Part shown: positions 46,301 through 57,290 of the stretch, piece by piece | How the letters are laid out: the number at the start of each line of letters is the position of its first letter | Position numbering within the stretch: position 1 is the stretch's first letter | Assembly: GCA_036873755.1 (NCBI GenBank) | Contig: JAVTVY010017181.1 | Coordinates: forward strand, 248,001 to 312,000 | Direction of reading: 5' to 3' | DNA length: 64,000 nucleotides | DNA from: Hanleya hanleyi | Taxonomy: Eukaryota > Mollusca > Polyplacophora > Lepidopleurida > Hanleyidae | Translations under genes and position numbers: made by a program | The notes under the pieces: generated by a model | The model's database searches: none | Told to the model about the DNA's origin: nothing | What the model saw: the letters and a program-made list of their open reading frames with translations, nothing else

Positions 46301-46575
46301 GGGACTGTCTTAAACAGCCTATATACCAGAACATGCGCGTTGTTTAACCAGCAAGAACGATAGAATAATCTGTTATTGTCTAAGGGGAGTTGCACAGACC
46401 ACAAATGAAAATGTACTTGCGACTGTCTTAAAAATCCTTATATACCAGCGCATGCGCGTTGTTTAACCAGGAAGAACGATAGAATAATCCCTGTTATTGT
46501 CAGAGGAGTTGCACAAACCAACAAAGAATGTGTACTTGGGACTGCCTTAAACCTCCTTATTCACCAACCCATGCA
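46301..46575 (+). repeat. 118-bp tandem repeat, about 2.3 copies
   Basis: gggactgtcttaaacagcct at 46,301, a variant at 46,419, and a third partial at 46,538. Units include catgcgcgttgtttaaccag. Confidence 0.85.
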
Positions 46576-46604
46576 AGTTTGAAAATATGTAGCATTTGTG
46601 CTAA

Positions 46605-47205
46605 TTATACAATATATTTTCTTTAAGGAGGGGCAATCGGTCATTTTGGAGCTGCGATTTAGAAGAAATATTTAATATTTATCATGCTGCAATTTAGAAG
46701 AAATATTCAATATTTAGCATTTGTGCTAATTATACAATATATTTTCTTTCGGGAGAGGCAGTCCGACAATTTGCGTTTGCGAGTTATCATAAATATTGAA
46801 TATTTCTTCTGGCTGCAATTTAGAAAACATATTCAATATTTAGCATTTGTGCTAATTATACAATATATTTCCTTTGGAAACAGGCAAGTCCAAGTGCTAA
46901 CATTATACAATATATTTTCTTTAAGGAGAGGCAGGCGGACATTTTGGAGCTGCGATTTAGAAGAAATATTCAATATTTATCATGGCTGCAATTCAGAAGA
47001 AATATTCAATATCTAGCATTTGTGCTAATTATACAATATATTTTCTTTCGGGAGAGGCAGTCCGACAATTTGCGTTTGCGAGTTATCATAAATATTGAAT
47101 ATTTCTTCTGGCTGCAATTTAGAGAACATATTCAATATTTAACATTTGTGCTAATTATACAATATATTTCCTTTGGGAACAGGCAAGTTCAAGTGCTAAC
47201 TATAG
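46605..47205 (+). repeat. 297-bp direct duplication made of shorter repeats
   Basis: tttggagctgcgatttagaa occurs at about 46,645 and 46,942, and the following 260 bp repeat almost exactly. Inside each copy, attatacaatatattt and aacatattcaatatttagca recur, so this too has two levels. Confidence 0.9.
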
Positions 47206-47729
47206 CAGTAATCCTAGAAATTATCTTCAAAGTAGCACACCCCTTTCTAAATATCACTGATTTTAGAAATTATTTTGTGAAGAAGCAGATCTGTTAAATA
47301 GCATGCGAGACAATAATAACCATTCCTGCACCTTAATGGAGTTCAAAATTTCCCAGCAATATACTCTAAAGTTTGCATGCCTCATTACCAGGTATCATTT
47401 TTGAATCGGGCAAAATCCCCGGCCGCCATCTTGGATTTTCACCCGAAATATTACGTAGCTTGTTGACTGAACGCTTCAATATTTGGAATGTATTATACAA
47501 ACCGAGGAGAAGAAAGTGACTATAGTATAATCTTGATATTTATGCAAATTATCGACCTTCACCGACCAATGAAAATTGTCTGGTTTTAATTAACGGATCT
47601 AGATGGAAAAGTGGCTATATAAATATATTTTATTCTACGTTGCGAAACAGACCGCATGGGTCCTGAAGTCTGCTTGCTAAAAAAGCCCCCAAAAGGGTGA
47701 ATTGGGTGCAAAATTCAAAGTTAACTAAT

Positions 47730-48139
47730 CTCTTCAAAATTTCACAGGAATATGTTCCAAGAAATGTAGGTCTCATTCAAAGATGGTCGCTATGATGATG
47801 TCACAGTGACGTCACTTTGGATAGATTTTCGTTTCTCTCAGAATTATTAACGGCGCAAACTGTACGATAAGTTACCTGATGTGAAATAAAATAGTTTTGC
47901 CCAGTTTTCCTCGCAGAAAAGCAGGAATTTTGAATAGAATGACGAGAACATCTTGTACCTGATGGGCACCATTTGAATTTACTCTCGGGGGTTTATACAA
48001 ACAGATTCAAAATGACCTTCAATACGATAAACTTCAAAGTCACAGAGAGTGAACAATCATTTGTTTGCCATACCGGAGATAGAGTGGAAAGTTTGGTAGG
48101 GGTCATATGATAATGCTCCCCTAGGCCTGGTAGGGTTAA
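47730..48139 (+). mobile_element. piggyBac-like MITE, 5'-eroded copy
   Basis: Matches the family from gatgatgtcacagtgacgtc on and ends aggcctggtagggttaa at 48,139. Confidence 0.75.
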
Positions 48140-48184
48140 AACTGATTTTGTATCCAGCTCCGGGATTGCTAATAATATTTCACA

Positions 48185-48235
48185 TCAGACATTGCTACCA
48201 GTCAGTTCGACCCACCAAAATGGTGAGCAATTTTC
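48185..48235 (-). CDS. Guanylate cyclase, candidate last exon
   Basis: An AG acceptor in CGACAATAG gives phase 0 and 16 codons, [16 protein letters not shown], then TGA. The aromatic core resembles the TYWL end of cyclases. The call rests only on position, phase and this weak likeness. Confidence 0.35.
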   Translation of the reverse strand, partial: ENCSPFWWVELTGSNV

Positions 48236-51200
48236 CTATTGTCGGCGATATTAAATTAGCCAGAGACCTGAAAACCCCTGAGCCTGAGGGTGTATGCACC
48301 ATCTATAGGTGCCTCTTCCTCATGTTTGTTTTCGATTCTGAATGCACGTTCTGCGGAGATAATTGCGCCTCTATACAGCTTGGGTTAGTGTTATCGACAA
48401 ATTGTATTCTTAGACAAGCCAACTTGCTCCTTGTTAATCCGGAAATTGGAAATGAAATAGTGTTACATTTTCATTCATCTAAATTTCATTTAAAGAAAAT
48501 AATTCTATTCACCTTGACCGTATCGTCCCGCCTGATCTCCATGGTGAATCTTCCAAGTTCTTGGAGAACGTCATGCGTCCTTTCGCTGATATGGATGTTG
48601 TCCGCTGAAATTCATTCCGTAGTGTATAAATATATATATATTCGATAATACATAACGTATATATATTTCATAATTCATTATATTCAAACTCATATTAATG
48701 TGCCATAGTGTGCCATTCGACGATACTGCTAACTCAGCATCCGTATAAATCTGGCCATCTGGCCTGATCGACGCCCGGATCCGTTGATTGTCTATTACCT
48801 GTAGGCCTACGGTGTCCGTCATCAAGTACAACCAAATCTTAATAAACTAATATCTTATTAACGCTCCCATGGTTACACGTGACTTGTAGGCGTCATCTTA
48901 TATTGGACTTCAAGCGTCTACTACGTCATTCAATATTCAGCCATCCCAAAATGATTTACCTTCTAGAGCCCTCGCCAACAGGCTCGAAAGAAGCCTGGGA
49001 GTGCAGGCTAGAACCAGCTATGAATCTAGCTTTGTATGGTGATTTATGCATCTTGGGAGTCCAGTACACGTTTGATATATCGTTATGAGTGGTTGGAAGA
49101 CAAATATCTCTTTCCTTGAAAACGTGTTTGTTAAATAATTCTTCCAGAGTATGCTGTTTGGGAGTAAGTAGACGTATTAGAGCATGGCGTGCTCATACTC
49201 AAATCTTTAACCAGAACCTGATAATATTAACATTTACGTATGAATATTATATTATTTGGAGCTTTGACTGCTGAGATCATGACGAATTTACTCTGGAGGT
49301 TTGCTAGAACTTCTTGTGAATTGAGTTTTCTCAGTACTTGCTTTGCTTAAAGAAGGGTACTTCTGACAATATGGTGGATTGATTCAACGACCTTGCTATT
49401 GGTGATGTGTTGCCAATCAGCGAGAAATGTAGGTTCAACTTTTCTCGCTTTGGCCACTCAATAACATACTGTTCCAATGCCTTCAGGGCTATCTTCTGGT
49501 CGGCCTACAGATTTATTCTTCTCGGCTCTCTTTATTTAGGTCCCTTCATTAGAAGTGTTTTTAGGTCTTCCTCACTCACTATATCGAGGTTACCAGTCAG
49601 AGTATGTTTATGAGAACGTAGATTCATATAGTAAGATTCCAATTCAGCCATGTATGCCCACGGCTATTTTCCCCGTGACCATGCCGATCGAAAGAGACGA
49701 TTTAAATCAGAGAGTGAGAAATGCGCATCTACATGTAGCTCACTAGAAATTAACTTTCAACAAACGACATTAGTGTCAAAACAAAATTCTCGATACTCGA
49801 ATATTGACATCTAAGATCTTATTACCTCCAGAAAAAAAGAGGATACCGCTCAACGTCCTCCAGGCAAGCCACACGCATATCGGTATTTGATTTGACTGAG
49901 TGTGTGCAGATGCGATATGAGGACCGTCTTGGTTGGGCTCTGACCTCTCACAATTGATTGCAAGTCGTGCGTGCCGTGGATATACATTATCCGGAAGTAG
50001 ACCCTACTTCAAATATCCCCACCAAACTAATTTTATTTATCTTTGTTTTTCGCGGTGAAAAGTCCTAAATGAGGAAAATATAAGGGACATACGTTTTCCA
50101 AGAGACTCCATGCGAGCGGCGATGTTGACAGCGTCCCCAAACAGACAGTAACGAGGCATCTTGAATCCAACAACTCCGGCGATCACCGAACCTGGAACAA
50201 AAAATCAAGATATTCAGAGAAGGAGGCGTCTCTCTCATTAAGATAAAGGTTTCCGACAGACACTTGGGGATCACTCTTATCTGTCGACGCGAGATTAACC
50301 CGATGTAGAATCCCCGATGGTCCTTCACCTGTCAGTTCTGTTTTAGCGCGGACAGGAGGTCTAAAATCGGAAAAGCATATACATGTAGTTGTTACCTAGC
50401 AGATTCGATTCGGATTTAAGTAAGGCGTAACAAATTGAGACGTATATCCGAATAAATATAGATGAAATAAGCTATGAGCACGTAGTATACATGCCAAAAG
50501 TACTTTACGATATATTCGTAACTGCGATGCACGTAACCCAAGTCAATCTTAATTGAATCAACGTGGAAAATGTATGACTTACCGGTGTGGGTATATACTT
50601 ACCGGTGTGGATGTAAGACTTACCGGTGTGGATGTATGACTTACCAGTGTGGGTGTATACCGGTATGGATGTATGACTTACCGGTTTGGGTGTATGACTT
50701 ACCGGTGTGGATGCATGACTCACCGGTGTGGATGTATGACTCACCGGTGTGGATGCCAATGCGGAGCGTGAATCGAGTCCCGGGCAGATGGGGAATGTCC
50801 AATTCAGAAATATGATCTATCAAGTCGAGTGCCATTGTGCTGATCTCCGCGGCATGGCGCTTCCCGTTCCTCTCGGGCAATGCAAGAAATTTAAACAGAC
50901 AAGAGTGCCTAAACTATAATATCATATACAACACGGGTGTTTGTGTGTGAAAGCGAAGATGCAATGTGGCGTACATACTTGCCAAACCTTACAGTTCAAT
51001 TTTATATTAACATATTTACTAGAAGAGTAGATCATGTGGACAACATGGGTCACCAACAATTCTACTTCAAACTTTGGTTTCCATGTGCAGTTGGTAGTTT
51101 GATGTACTGGAAAATATGCATGAGTGGTTGCGATACACCCAAAATCGAAAGGTCAAATCGGCTTGATATTAGATCTAAACAGTACACAGTTCTCACTTTA

Positions 51201-54200
51201 ATGCGCATGTGCGAGGTGCTCTGCATATTTAATACGCATGTGGATTCATTTGATGGATTGAAGTAGTACGTGAATATGGCGAAGATTCTTTAACGAAATT
51301 CAGGTAACCTGCTCATACTTTTGTGATACATAACTTCCGGTCATTACATTACTTCCGGTGATGACACTACTTTTGCTGATTACGTCAATTCCATTAATAA
51401 CGTCACTTCGGGTGAACCTTATCCTGATGATCGTCTGGCGTCCAAAAGTGTCCGGCTCCTATCTTCTAACCCATGCAGATAGGGCAGTTTTCTCCACATT
51501 TGCAACTAAGGACGGAGAATTAGCCCCAAACAAAAACACACTAATTCCCAGGTGATCCTTCGCTATCACGCCTATACTATGACTGAAAAAATGCTGAATG
51601 CGACGTTAAAATCCGTTTCCCCACTCCTATACCATGTTAGCCTGCACGTTAAGGTACACGCTTAAAACTAAAGTGTTGAAACTTACTCGTAAAGTGTTGA
51701 AATAACCTTTTAAGTCTGTCCATAGGGACTGCTCTTTAAGTGTGTCCCTGTGGAGGGTTATTTCCACACTTTACGAGTAAGTCTCAACACTTTAGTTTTA
51801 AGCGTGTACTAGTTACTTACCTGATGCCACCATATAGGCGTCTCCGATCGTTTCCACCTTGTAGACATCGTATTGCATTATACGGCCATCAAACATACTG
51901 TATAGGCTGTTTAACATGTTGATCACTTGGACCGGGGAACATTGCGCCGAAATTTTAGTGAAACCCACAATATCAGAGAAAAAAATGGTCACTTCTGGGT
52001 AAGTCTCGGCGTTCACTTCCTCGTTTCGTTTCAGTTGCTCGGCGACGCTTCTCGGCAACATCTGGTACAATAAGAGATCGGTCCTCTTCTTTTCAGTCTT
52101 CAGGGCCTTCGTACTGAAACGAAGATTCGCATATGTCAGTCAGTTGAGTCAATTGTAAGTTTGAGTTTCCCATTCTGGGCGAACGTCATATAAGTTGACC
52201 AGAAATCGGAAACACGAAAAGGAATTCATACCAAAATACAATGTACTCGACTTGTATTGATACATTCCCATGGTGAGTCAAATTATCTAAAAGCATATTT
52301 CCAACAGTTCCTATAGAGATTGAGGTTTGAAAGGTAGTAGCACCCTTAGTTCAGAACTTTCGCATTTTCTCCATAGCCCATAGCGGCTCAGAGCCAAATT
52401 GTACCTGGGCAGGCCTACAAATAGAGAAAACGAGAAATTCCCAATTCAGTAGCACTCTTCAAAACCTGATCGTTGTCTTGTACATGAGTTACGTATGCCC
52501 GATAGTATTACAGAATATAGAAGGCTATATACCGAGACAACAAAATAGGTTCTTAAGTAACCCTTTCTCTCTGAGAGTGTAGTAAGATATTACCGGGCGG
52601 AGAGCGTGATGGAATAACCCTGCATCTCAGTAGTTAATGAGTAGACGCCGTGGATGATCACCGGACACATAAGTAATACACCCGAGAAGACGACGGCAAT
52701 GACGATCATCTTATACAAGTCTTCTTGGTCACGCTCGTCCAGTTCAACAAAGATAGAAGATACGACGGCATCCTGTGTATTCATCAACACCTGAAGGTAG
52801 CTTGTCACCGTTGCCATCCAGTACTCCGCCTTATGGACAAGAAATATTTTCATATTTACGATCCTATTAACACGATATTAAGAAAAAGGCAATACAAGGC
52901 TAAATCATACTGCGATATTTAGAGTATCTATCTCAAGTCGGTCGGTGGGGCCCTCGGTGGCCGAGTGGTCTAAGGCGCTTCGCTGGTGACCGCTAGCCTC
53001 ACACCGCTGAACCGGCACGGGTTCGAGCCCAGCTGGTCCATGTGTGAAAGTTTGTCAGTTACTTGCCGAAGGGCGGTGGTTCTCTCCGGTTACTCCGTCT
53101 TTCTCCACCAACCAAACTGACTGTCACCATATGAGTGAAACAAACTTGAGTGTGACATTAAGCCAAATTCCCTCCCTCCTCCCTCCCTCCCTCAAGTCGG
53201 TCTTAAAACATAGCCTTATTGTCATTCGAGCGTGCCACCATTTTGGCTGGTACGAAAGTACGTCATGCATTTGTGTATTTCACTGTATGATTAACGCAAG
53301 CGTCATCATAATATCGCTTCAAGCTCTTCAACTTCAGGAATAAAAATGACTTAATTCTCCATCCCTCTCCGATGACAAATGGATTACTCCAAGGAATTGC
53401 GCGTTATGTAGCTACTAAATGTTCAAGGGATGAGGTCACTGAGTGGAATTAGGTTGACTGGCTTATTTCTATTCTTGTAAAGAATAGAGATAAAGATAAA
53501 GAGAAAAAAAACAAAACAATTATTCGACAATCACTGGGTAGTTTTCACTTTCTTTTGCCGTATAGTTTTTCCAAGTTTTGTCATTCCTACTTAGAATAAA
53601 TATAGTTATAAGTGGGGTCACGCCTATAATATGTGGCCGCCATTAGCGCTCGACACAACGCTCCAGCGGTTTGAATTTACCTCATCTTTACCGTTCAACT
53701 CTAAAGTTATACCTCTGCCAATTTATTGTCTCGTGCGCTTATGGCGACCGCTTATTTTAGTCATGACCTGACTTGAATAACGTACCAGTAGTATAAAAGT
53801 TGGCTTTGTCTGTTATATGGTTAATTCATCTAGATCAGTATCACCTATCACGGGGCTAATATATACTTAGTTTTACTTTCAAATTCAGTTGCGATGAAAT
53901 TACCTTATCAAAGGACCCTCGTCGATTGGACTGCTCATTCACACGGATGTCTCTCCGCATGTCCTCCAAGATGCCCACGATGGTGTCGTTCTTGGCCACA
54001 AGGTCGTCATAGATTGCTGACGCTACGTCAGAGAAGCGTCGAGCCGACCAGAAAGACGCGTTGGCGATGTCCTGACTCTCGGAGAACCACAAATAATCTT
54101 CAATGGAAGGGAATTTGCCTTTGGTGTAATAAATCGCACCCAAAGCTCTTTCGATTCCAAAAGACTTCTTGGATTCTGTGATTTCGAGAAAGGCGACCAG

Positions 54201-56387
54201 ACTTCTCCAAACAGTTCCCGACCTCGCTTCGGTTATCGAGGCGTACAACCAGTCGAGAATAACGTCTATACCTTTGGTATAAAACAATAGCTCTTCGGTC
54301 ACGGTCTGGTTGAGCGTGTCTAATTCGTAACGATGACGATTCAGATGAATTTGGTATTTCTCCTGGCTGTGGTACTCGGGGGCGTCTTTGTCTTGGATAG
54401 ACGGCCAGTAGGTCAGCTTTTCCAGAACATTATCAGTGTCGATATACCCGGCGAGCAATCCCTCTTTAGTTTCGGCCAGATCGGAGCTCAAATAGAGGGC
54501 GCTCGCGTCTCTCTCCTTCTGTAAGTTGTGAATGAGGTCACCAAGTTCCGTACTAAACCGAAGGACCTTCCGAATACTGGAAGCATTAAGGTACCCCTGT
54601 ATGGTAACCCCAAACGTGTTGGCAGTCATCCCGATAAGAATCATCAGCGGTACGGCCACCACGGAGATGATTCTACAAAGCTGCTCCCTCTGACCTTTCG
54701 ACGTGATAGGATTCCCTGTGAACATGAGAAAAAGCGACTGTGCCAAGTTATATAAGCAAATATTTGACTTCACTCGATTATTCAATCAGAGATGTAGATT
54801 TGTGCACAATAGCTACCAAATTAACTCATAATCAAGGAATAGATGAAAATTGGTGGGATAACCCCACCACAGCTATATTACAGCTAAAGGTAGATTGAAG
54901 TTTACATTATTACCCACAGGTACATAAAGGACAGGGAAAATGAAACATGGAATTTTCAGAAGGAGTAGTACAGTAAAATTTCAGTTTTATTCTGTGAACG
55001 CTAACAGTTAAGACTGACGTAAAATACCATCAACGGGCGTTTGAAATGGGCTTTCGTCGGTCATGTATTTTTAACCCTATCTGGTCTGGGCTTTTTGAGT
55101 CCTGTCCAGGCCTGTGGAGGGGGCCATTTCGGGTCCCCTAATTATTTTGCTTATCCATTGAATTAGGGAGCTGAAACTTACAACACTATACGCTTGAGTC
55201 AATCTGTACCAGAAAATGTAACAAATAATCCAAAATCACCGCTTTGATGACGTCACAGGGACGTCATTTTCAAAAACGACATTTTTTGGTCGATTTTTCG
55301 GTCAATTCTTTCGAATATTTCATTTATGCAATTTCTTTGCAAAAAATTCCTTAGTAAATATTAATGTGATGTGATATAAAATAGATTTTGCCCACTCTTT
55401 ATTGCGGAAAAGCAAAACTTTCGAAGAAAAATTACAAAAACATAATTTTTCTGGTACCCCACGTGGCCGCCATCTTGAATTTACCCATGATTCTCTACTC
55501 GGGGGTTATGCCAATAGGCCCAAAATGACCCCAATATGATAAACTATAAAGTCACGGCGCGTCAGCTTTCAATTTTATGTCGTTCCGGATATAGGGTAGG
55601 ATGGGGTTAGTATAGTGAAATATGACAACTTAAACCAAAATGATATTTCGATGTAATCCTGGTAATGTCACTGTAGATATGGTGACATTGAAGCCATAAT
55701 AGTTTTTATTCAAGGTGTCATATGTGTGATATATTAACAAGTACATTCTAAGACGTATAAGACAAAGACAAAAACATACGAAAGTCCCATGTCAAACGTC
55801 CTTCGACGCTGGTTTACGTCAATTGTAACCGCGAGCGGCCACCACCATTCCTGACGATGACATGGATAAGTATATGTCGAAATATTGATCTACAAAATGC
55901 TTTTCGCTAATATTTTCGGAGTCACCTTCCTCTTGTATTATAAGCGTTTATGGTATACCACTTTTTTCTGTAATTACTGATTCGTGCAGAATTAAAGAAA
56001 TATGTTTTATTAGCTTTACAAGGTAACCGATAAGGGATTTTTCCTATGTTAATTTCTGGCCAGCATTTGTTCTACATTTTTTGTCTCAGAAGTCATAAGC
56101 CAGCACAAAACATCCAACTGGCGGATGAATACAAGGAGAATATCCCATGGCAGATAACGGCATACCTTTACAAAACGTCTCCACCATCTGTTCGCCTTTC
56201 TCCACGTTCATAATCTTCATTATATGCGAGGAGGATATACTTCCCATGGACGAACCGACAGAGCACACCTCAATGGACCGGCCATTTGTTGTCGATTCGT
56301 GCACTTTGTTTTTGCGGTCCTTCAGCCAAGGCATTCTGGCCAGCCAATGAATACTTATGTAGGGGTGACTGAGAACGTAGGAAGATA
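48185..56387 (-). CDS. NIT-domain receptor guanylate cyclase (whole gene, 7-8 exons)
   Basis: Exons (minus order): 56,387-56,166; 54,715-53,904; 52,829-52,594; 52,113-51,821; 50,882-50,745; 50,191-50,093; 48,604-48,513; probably 48,235-48,185. Splice phases agree across all junctions. The protein of about 645 aa has a cytoplasmic N-terminus, TM1, an extracellular NIT domain, TM2, a short signalling helix and a class III cyclase domain. The cyclase keeps both metal aspartates (SDIVGFT, IGDAYM), the guanine-specifying Glu and Cys (KVETIGD, RYCLFGD) and catalytic Asn and Arg ([11 protein letters not shown]), so it should make cGMP at the membrane. In bacteria NIT domains sense nitrate or nitrite. 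In marine animals such cyclases have been tied to nitric-oxide signalling. The ligand here is unknown. Confidence 0.9.
48513..48604 (-). CDS. Guanylate cyclase exon 7 (cyclase C-terminus)
   Basis: Acceptor GAATTTCAG, donor GTCAAG followed by GTGAAT. It encodes [20 protein letters not shown] and [11 protein letters not shown], the helix-strand end of the catalytic domain. Phase 1 in, phase 0 out. Confidence 0.88.
50093..50191 (-). CDS. Guanylate cyclase exon 6 (catalytic Cys, Asn, Arg)
   Basis: Acceptor TTTGTTCCAG, donor GGAAAAC followed by GTATGT. It encodes [20 protein letters not shown] and [12 protein letters not shown]. The Cys is the guanine-selecting residue; the Asn and Arg are catalytic. 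Phase 1 to phase 1. Confidence 0.93.
50571..50758 (-). repeat. Minisatellite made of repeated 5' splice donors
   Basis: Directly at the end of exon 5, about nine units of roughly 18-21 bp of the form atccacaccggtaagtcata (minus strand). Eight contain GTAAGT or GTGAGT after ACACCG, AAACCG or ACACTG; one is degraded to GTATAC. The first units are 21 bp, so using a later donor would keep frame and add heptads such as ESYIHTG. Confidence 0.92.
50745..50882 (-). CDS. Guanylate cyclase exon 5
   Basis: It encodes [20 protein letters not shown], then [14 protein letters not shown] and [10 protein letters not shown]. The donor ACACCG followed by GTGAGT is the first unit of the minisatellite. The phase-compatible start is TTCTTG followed by CATTGCCC, which lacks an AG; no AG gives the right frame. 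Either a rare TG acceptor is used or the acceptor is damaged. Phase 1 to phase 1. Confidence 0.85.
51654..51809. mobile_element. Foldback element in intron 4
   Basis: Arms of about 54 bp: gtacacgcttaaaactaaag at the left and ctttagttttaagcgtgtac at the right, with a loop of about 48 bp. It ends 11 bases beyond the exon 4 boundary, just past the donor. Confidence 0.9.
51821..52113 (-). CDS. Guanylate cyclase exon 4 (signalling helix and catalytic start)
   Basis: Acceptor CTTCGTTTCAG, donor GCATCAG followed by GTAAGT. It encodes [20 protein letters not shown] (the dimer helix before the cyclase), then [18 protein letters not shown] (first metal Asp) and [14 protein letters not shown] (guanine Glu and second metal Asp). 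Phase 2 to phase 1. Confidence 0.95.
52594..52829 (-). CDS. Guanylate cyclase exon 3 (end of NIT domain and TM2)
   Basis: Acceptor TCCATAAG, donor GCCCG followed by GTAATA. It begins [17 protein letters not shown] (NIT C-terminal helix) and holds [20 protein letters not shown], a clear membrane span. Phase 0 to phase 2, length 236. Confidence 0.92.
52944..53190 (+). mobile_element. tRNA-derived SINE with 12-bp target duplication
   Basis: The head has the pol III A box TGGCCGAGTGG and B box GGTTCGAGCCC in a Leu/Ser tRNA-like fold, then a body with ctccggttactccgtctttc and a tail acattaagccaaattccctc with CCCT repeats. CTCAAGTCGGTC flanks it at 52,932-52,943 and 53,191-53,202. It lies in intron 2 of the cyclase, antisense to the gene. 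The body may be a MetaSINE-like core, but I have not verified that. Confidence 0.92.
53904..54715 (-). CDS. Guanylate cyclase exon 2 (TM1 and NIT domain)
   Basis: Acceptor CATGTTCACAG, donor GATAAG followed by GTAATT, 812 bp. TM1 is [20 protein letters not shown]. The NIT domain follows, with the signature helix [14 protein letters not shown] and a late [15 protein letters not shown] segment, as in NIT proteins where paired four-helix bundles face outside. Phase 1 to phase 0. Confidence 0.93.
55071..55605 (+). mobile_element. piggyBac-like MITE, 3'-eroded copy in intron 1
   Basis: Starts TTAACCCTATCTGGTCTGGG and runs through ctggtaccccacgtggccgc. The right end (gatatagggtaggatggg) is degraded and the closing TTAA is not intact. 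Confidence 0.8.
56166..56387 (-). CDS. Guanylate cyclase candidate 5' exon
   Basis: Acceptor TTTCTTTATCACAG and donor TGTAAAG followed by GTATGC bound an open stretch with [20 protein letters not shown] and [18 protein letters not shown]. The end phase (1) fits exon 2 exactly, giving KGNPITSKG. It would be the cytoplasmic N-terminus before TM1. Translation may start at the ATG at 56,334 or in a further upstream exon. Confidence 0.65.
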
Positions 56388-56675
56388 CTGTGATAAAGAA
56401 ATGAAGAAATCCACAATTGATGTTATATGAGTAGAGATCATTTGGTCGATACCGTTGATTGACGCCTCTTAGATGTCAGCTCAATTAGCAAAGTGACCGT
56501 GATACAATATTTTGTTTGAAACCTCATATCCTCCTTGTTCCATTGAAGGTGTTCTACCTGTCATTCAAGTATTTACAGTCAGGCCAGCCCGATAACCTGC
56601 CCTATCAATAACCTAACATTTTCAGCGTTTCTTTGATATTTTCCGGTTAAATTGGGCAAAACAACTGCATGTCCG

Positions 56676-57290
56676 TCTATAAAGTACGTAGCCGTAAAAG
56701 GGACATGGTAAAAATAAAAATTTGTTGCCGAAATTTTTTTTTTTTTTCTTTCTTAATAACACGGACCCCGCGTTAATACATGTAACACGGACCCCGTGTT
56801 ATTCAACCAATGAAATATAGCCATTTCAAAATAACACGGACCCAGCGTTATAACACAGACCCCATGTTATTCAGCCAAATAAATATAGCCATTTTCAAAA
56901 TAACACGGACTCCGCGTTAATAACACGGACCCGGCGTTAGTAACAGGGACCCCGCTTTAATCAACCAATGAAATATAGATTGTCGTTCTGAAATATTAAT
57001 CTCGTGTTCCGTTGCAAGCACGAAGACAATATTGCGATACTTCAATCCAACACTGAAGTACTCTTCTATCAAAGTGTCCCGATGGTCACACATTCTCCCT
57101 TTCCAACAGAGCTTTAATGGTGGAAGTTTATAAGGCTATATTTCGTTGGTTGAATAACACGGGGTCCGTGTTACTAACGCGGGGACCGTGTTATTAACGC
57201 GGGGTCCGTGTTATTGAAAAAGAAAAGAAAAAAATTGGAAACAACTTTTTATTTTACCATGCCCCTTTTAAGGCTTCGTAATATAAGGCC
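56676..57290. mobile_element. Inverted-repeat element filled with palindromic 20-bp units
   Basis: The outer left part (gccgtaaaagggacatggta) matches the outer right part inverted (taccatgccccttttaaggc). Inside, units of the form taacacggaccccgcgttaa recur on the left at 56,755-56,960 and inverted at the right at 57,150-57,215. Each unit is close to self-complementary. No coding sequence. Confidence 0.8.

Noticed and set aside
48148..48648. Plus-strand 166-codon frame
   Set aside because: It overlaps cyclase exon 7 and the candidate last exon on the other strand and has no motif. It is a shadow.
52944..53040. Functional tRNA-Leu or tRNA-Ser gene
   Set aside because: A and B boxes are present, but the sequence continues into a SINE body and tail with target duplications.
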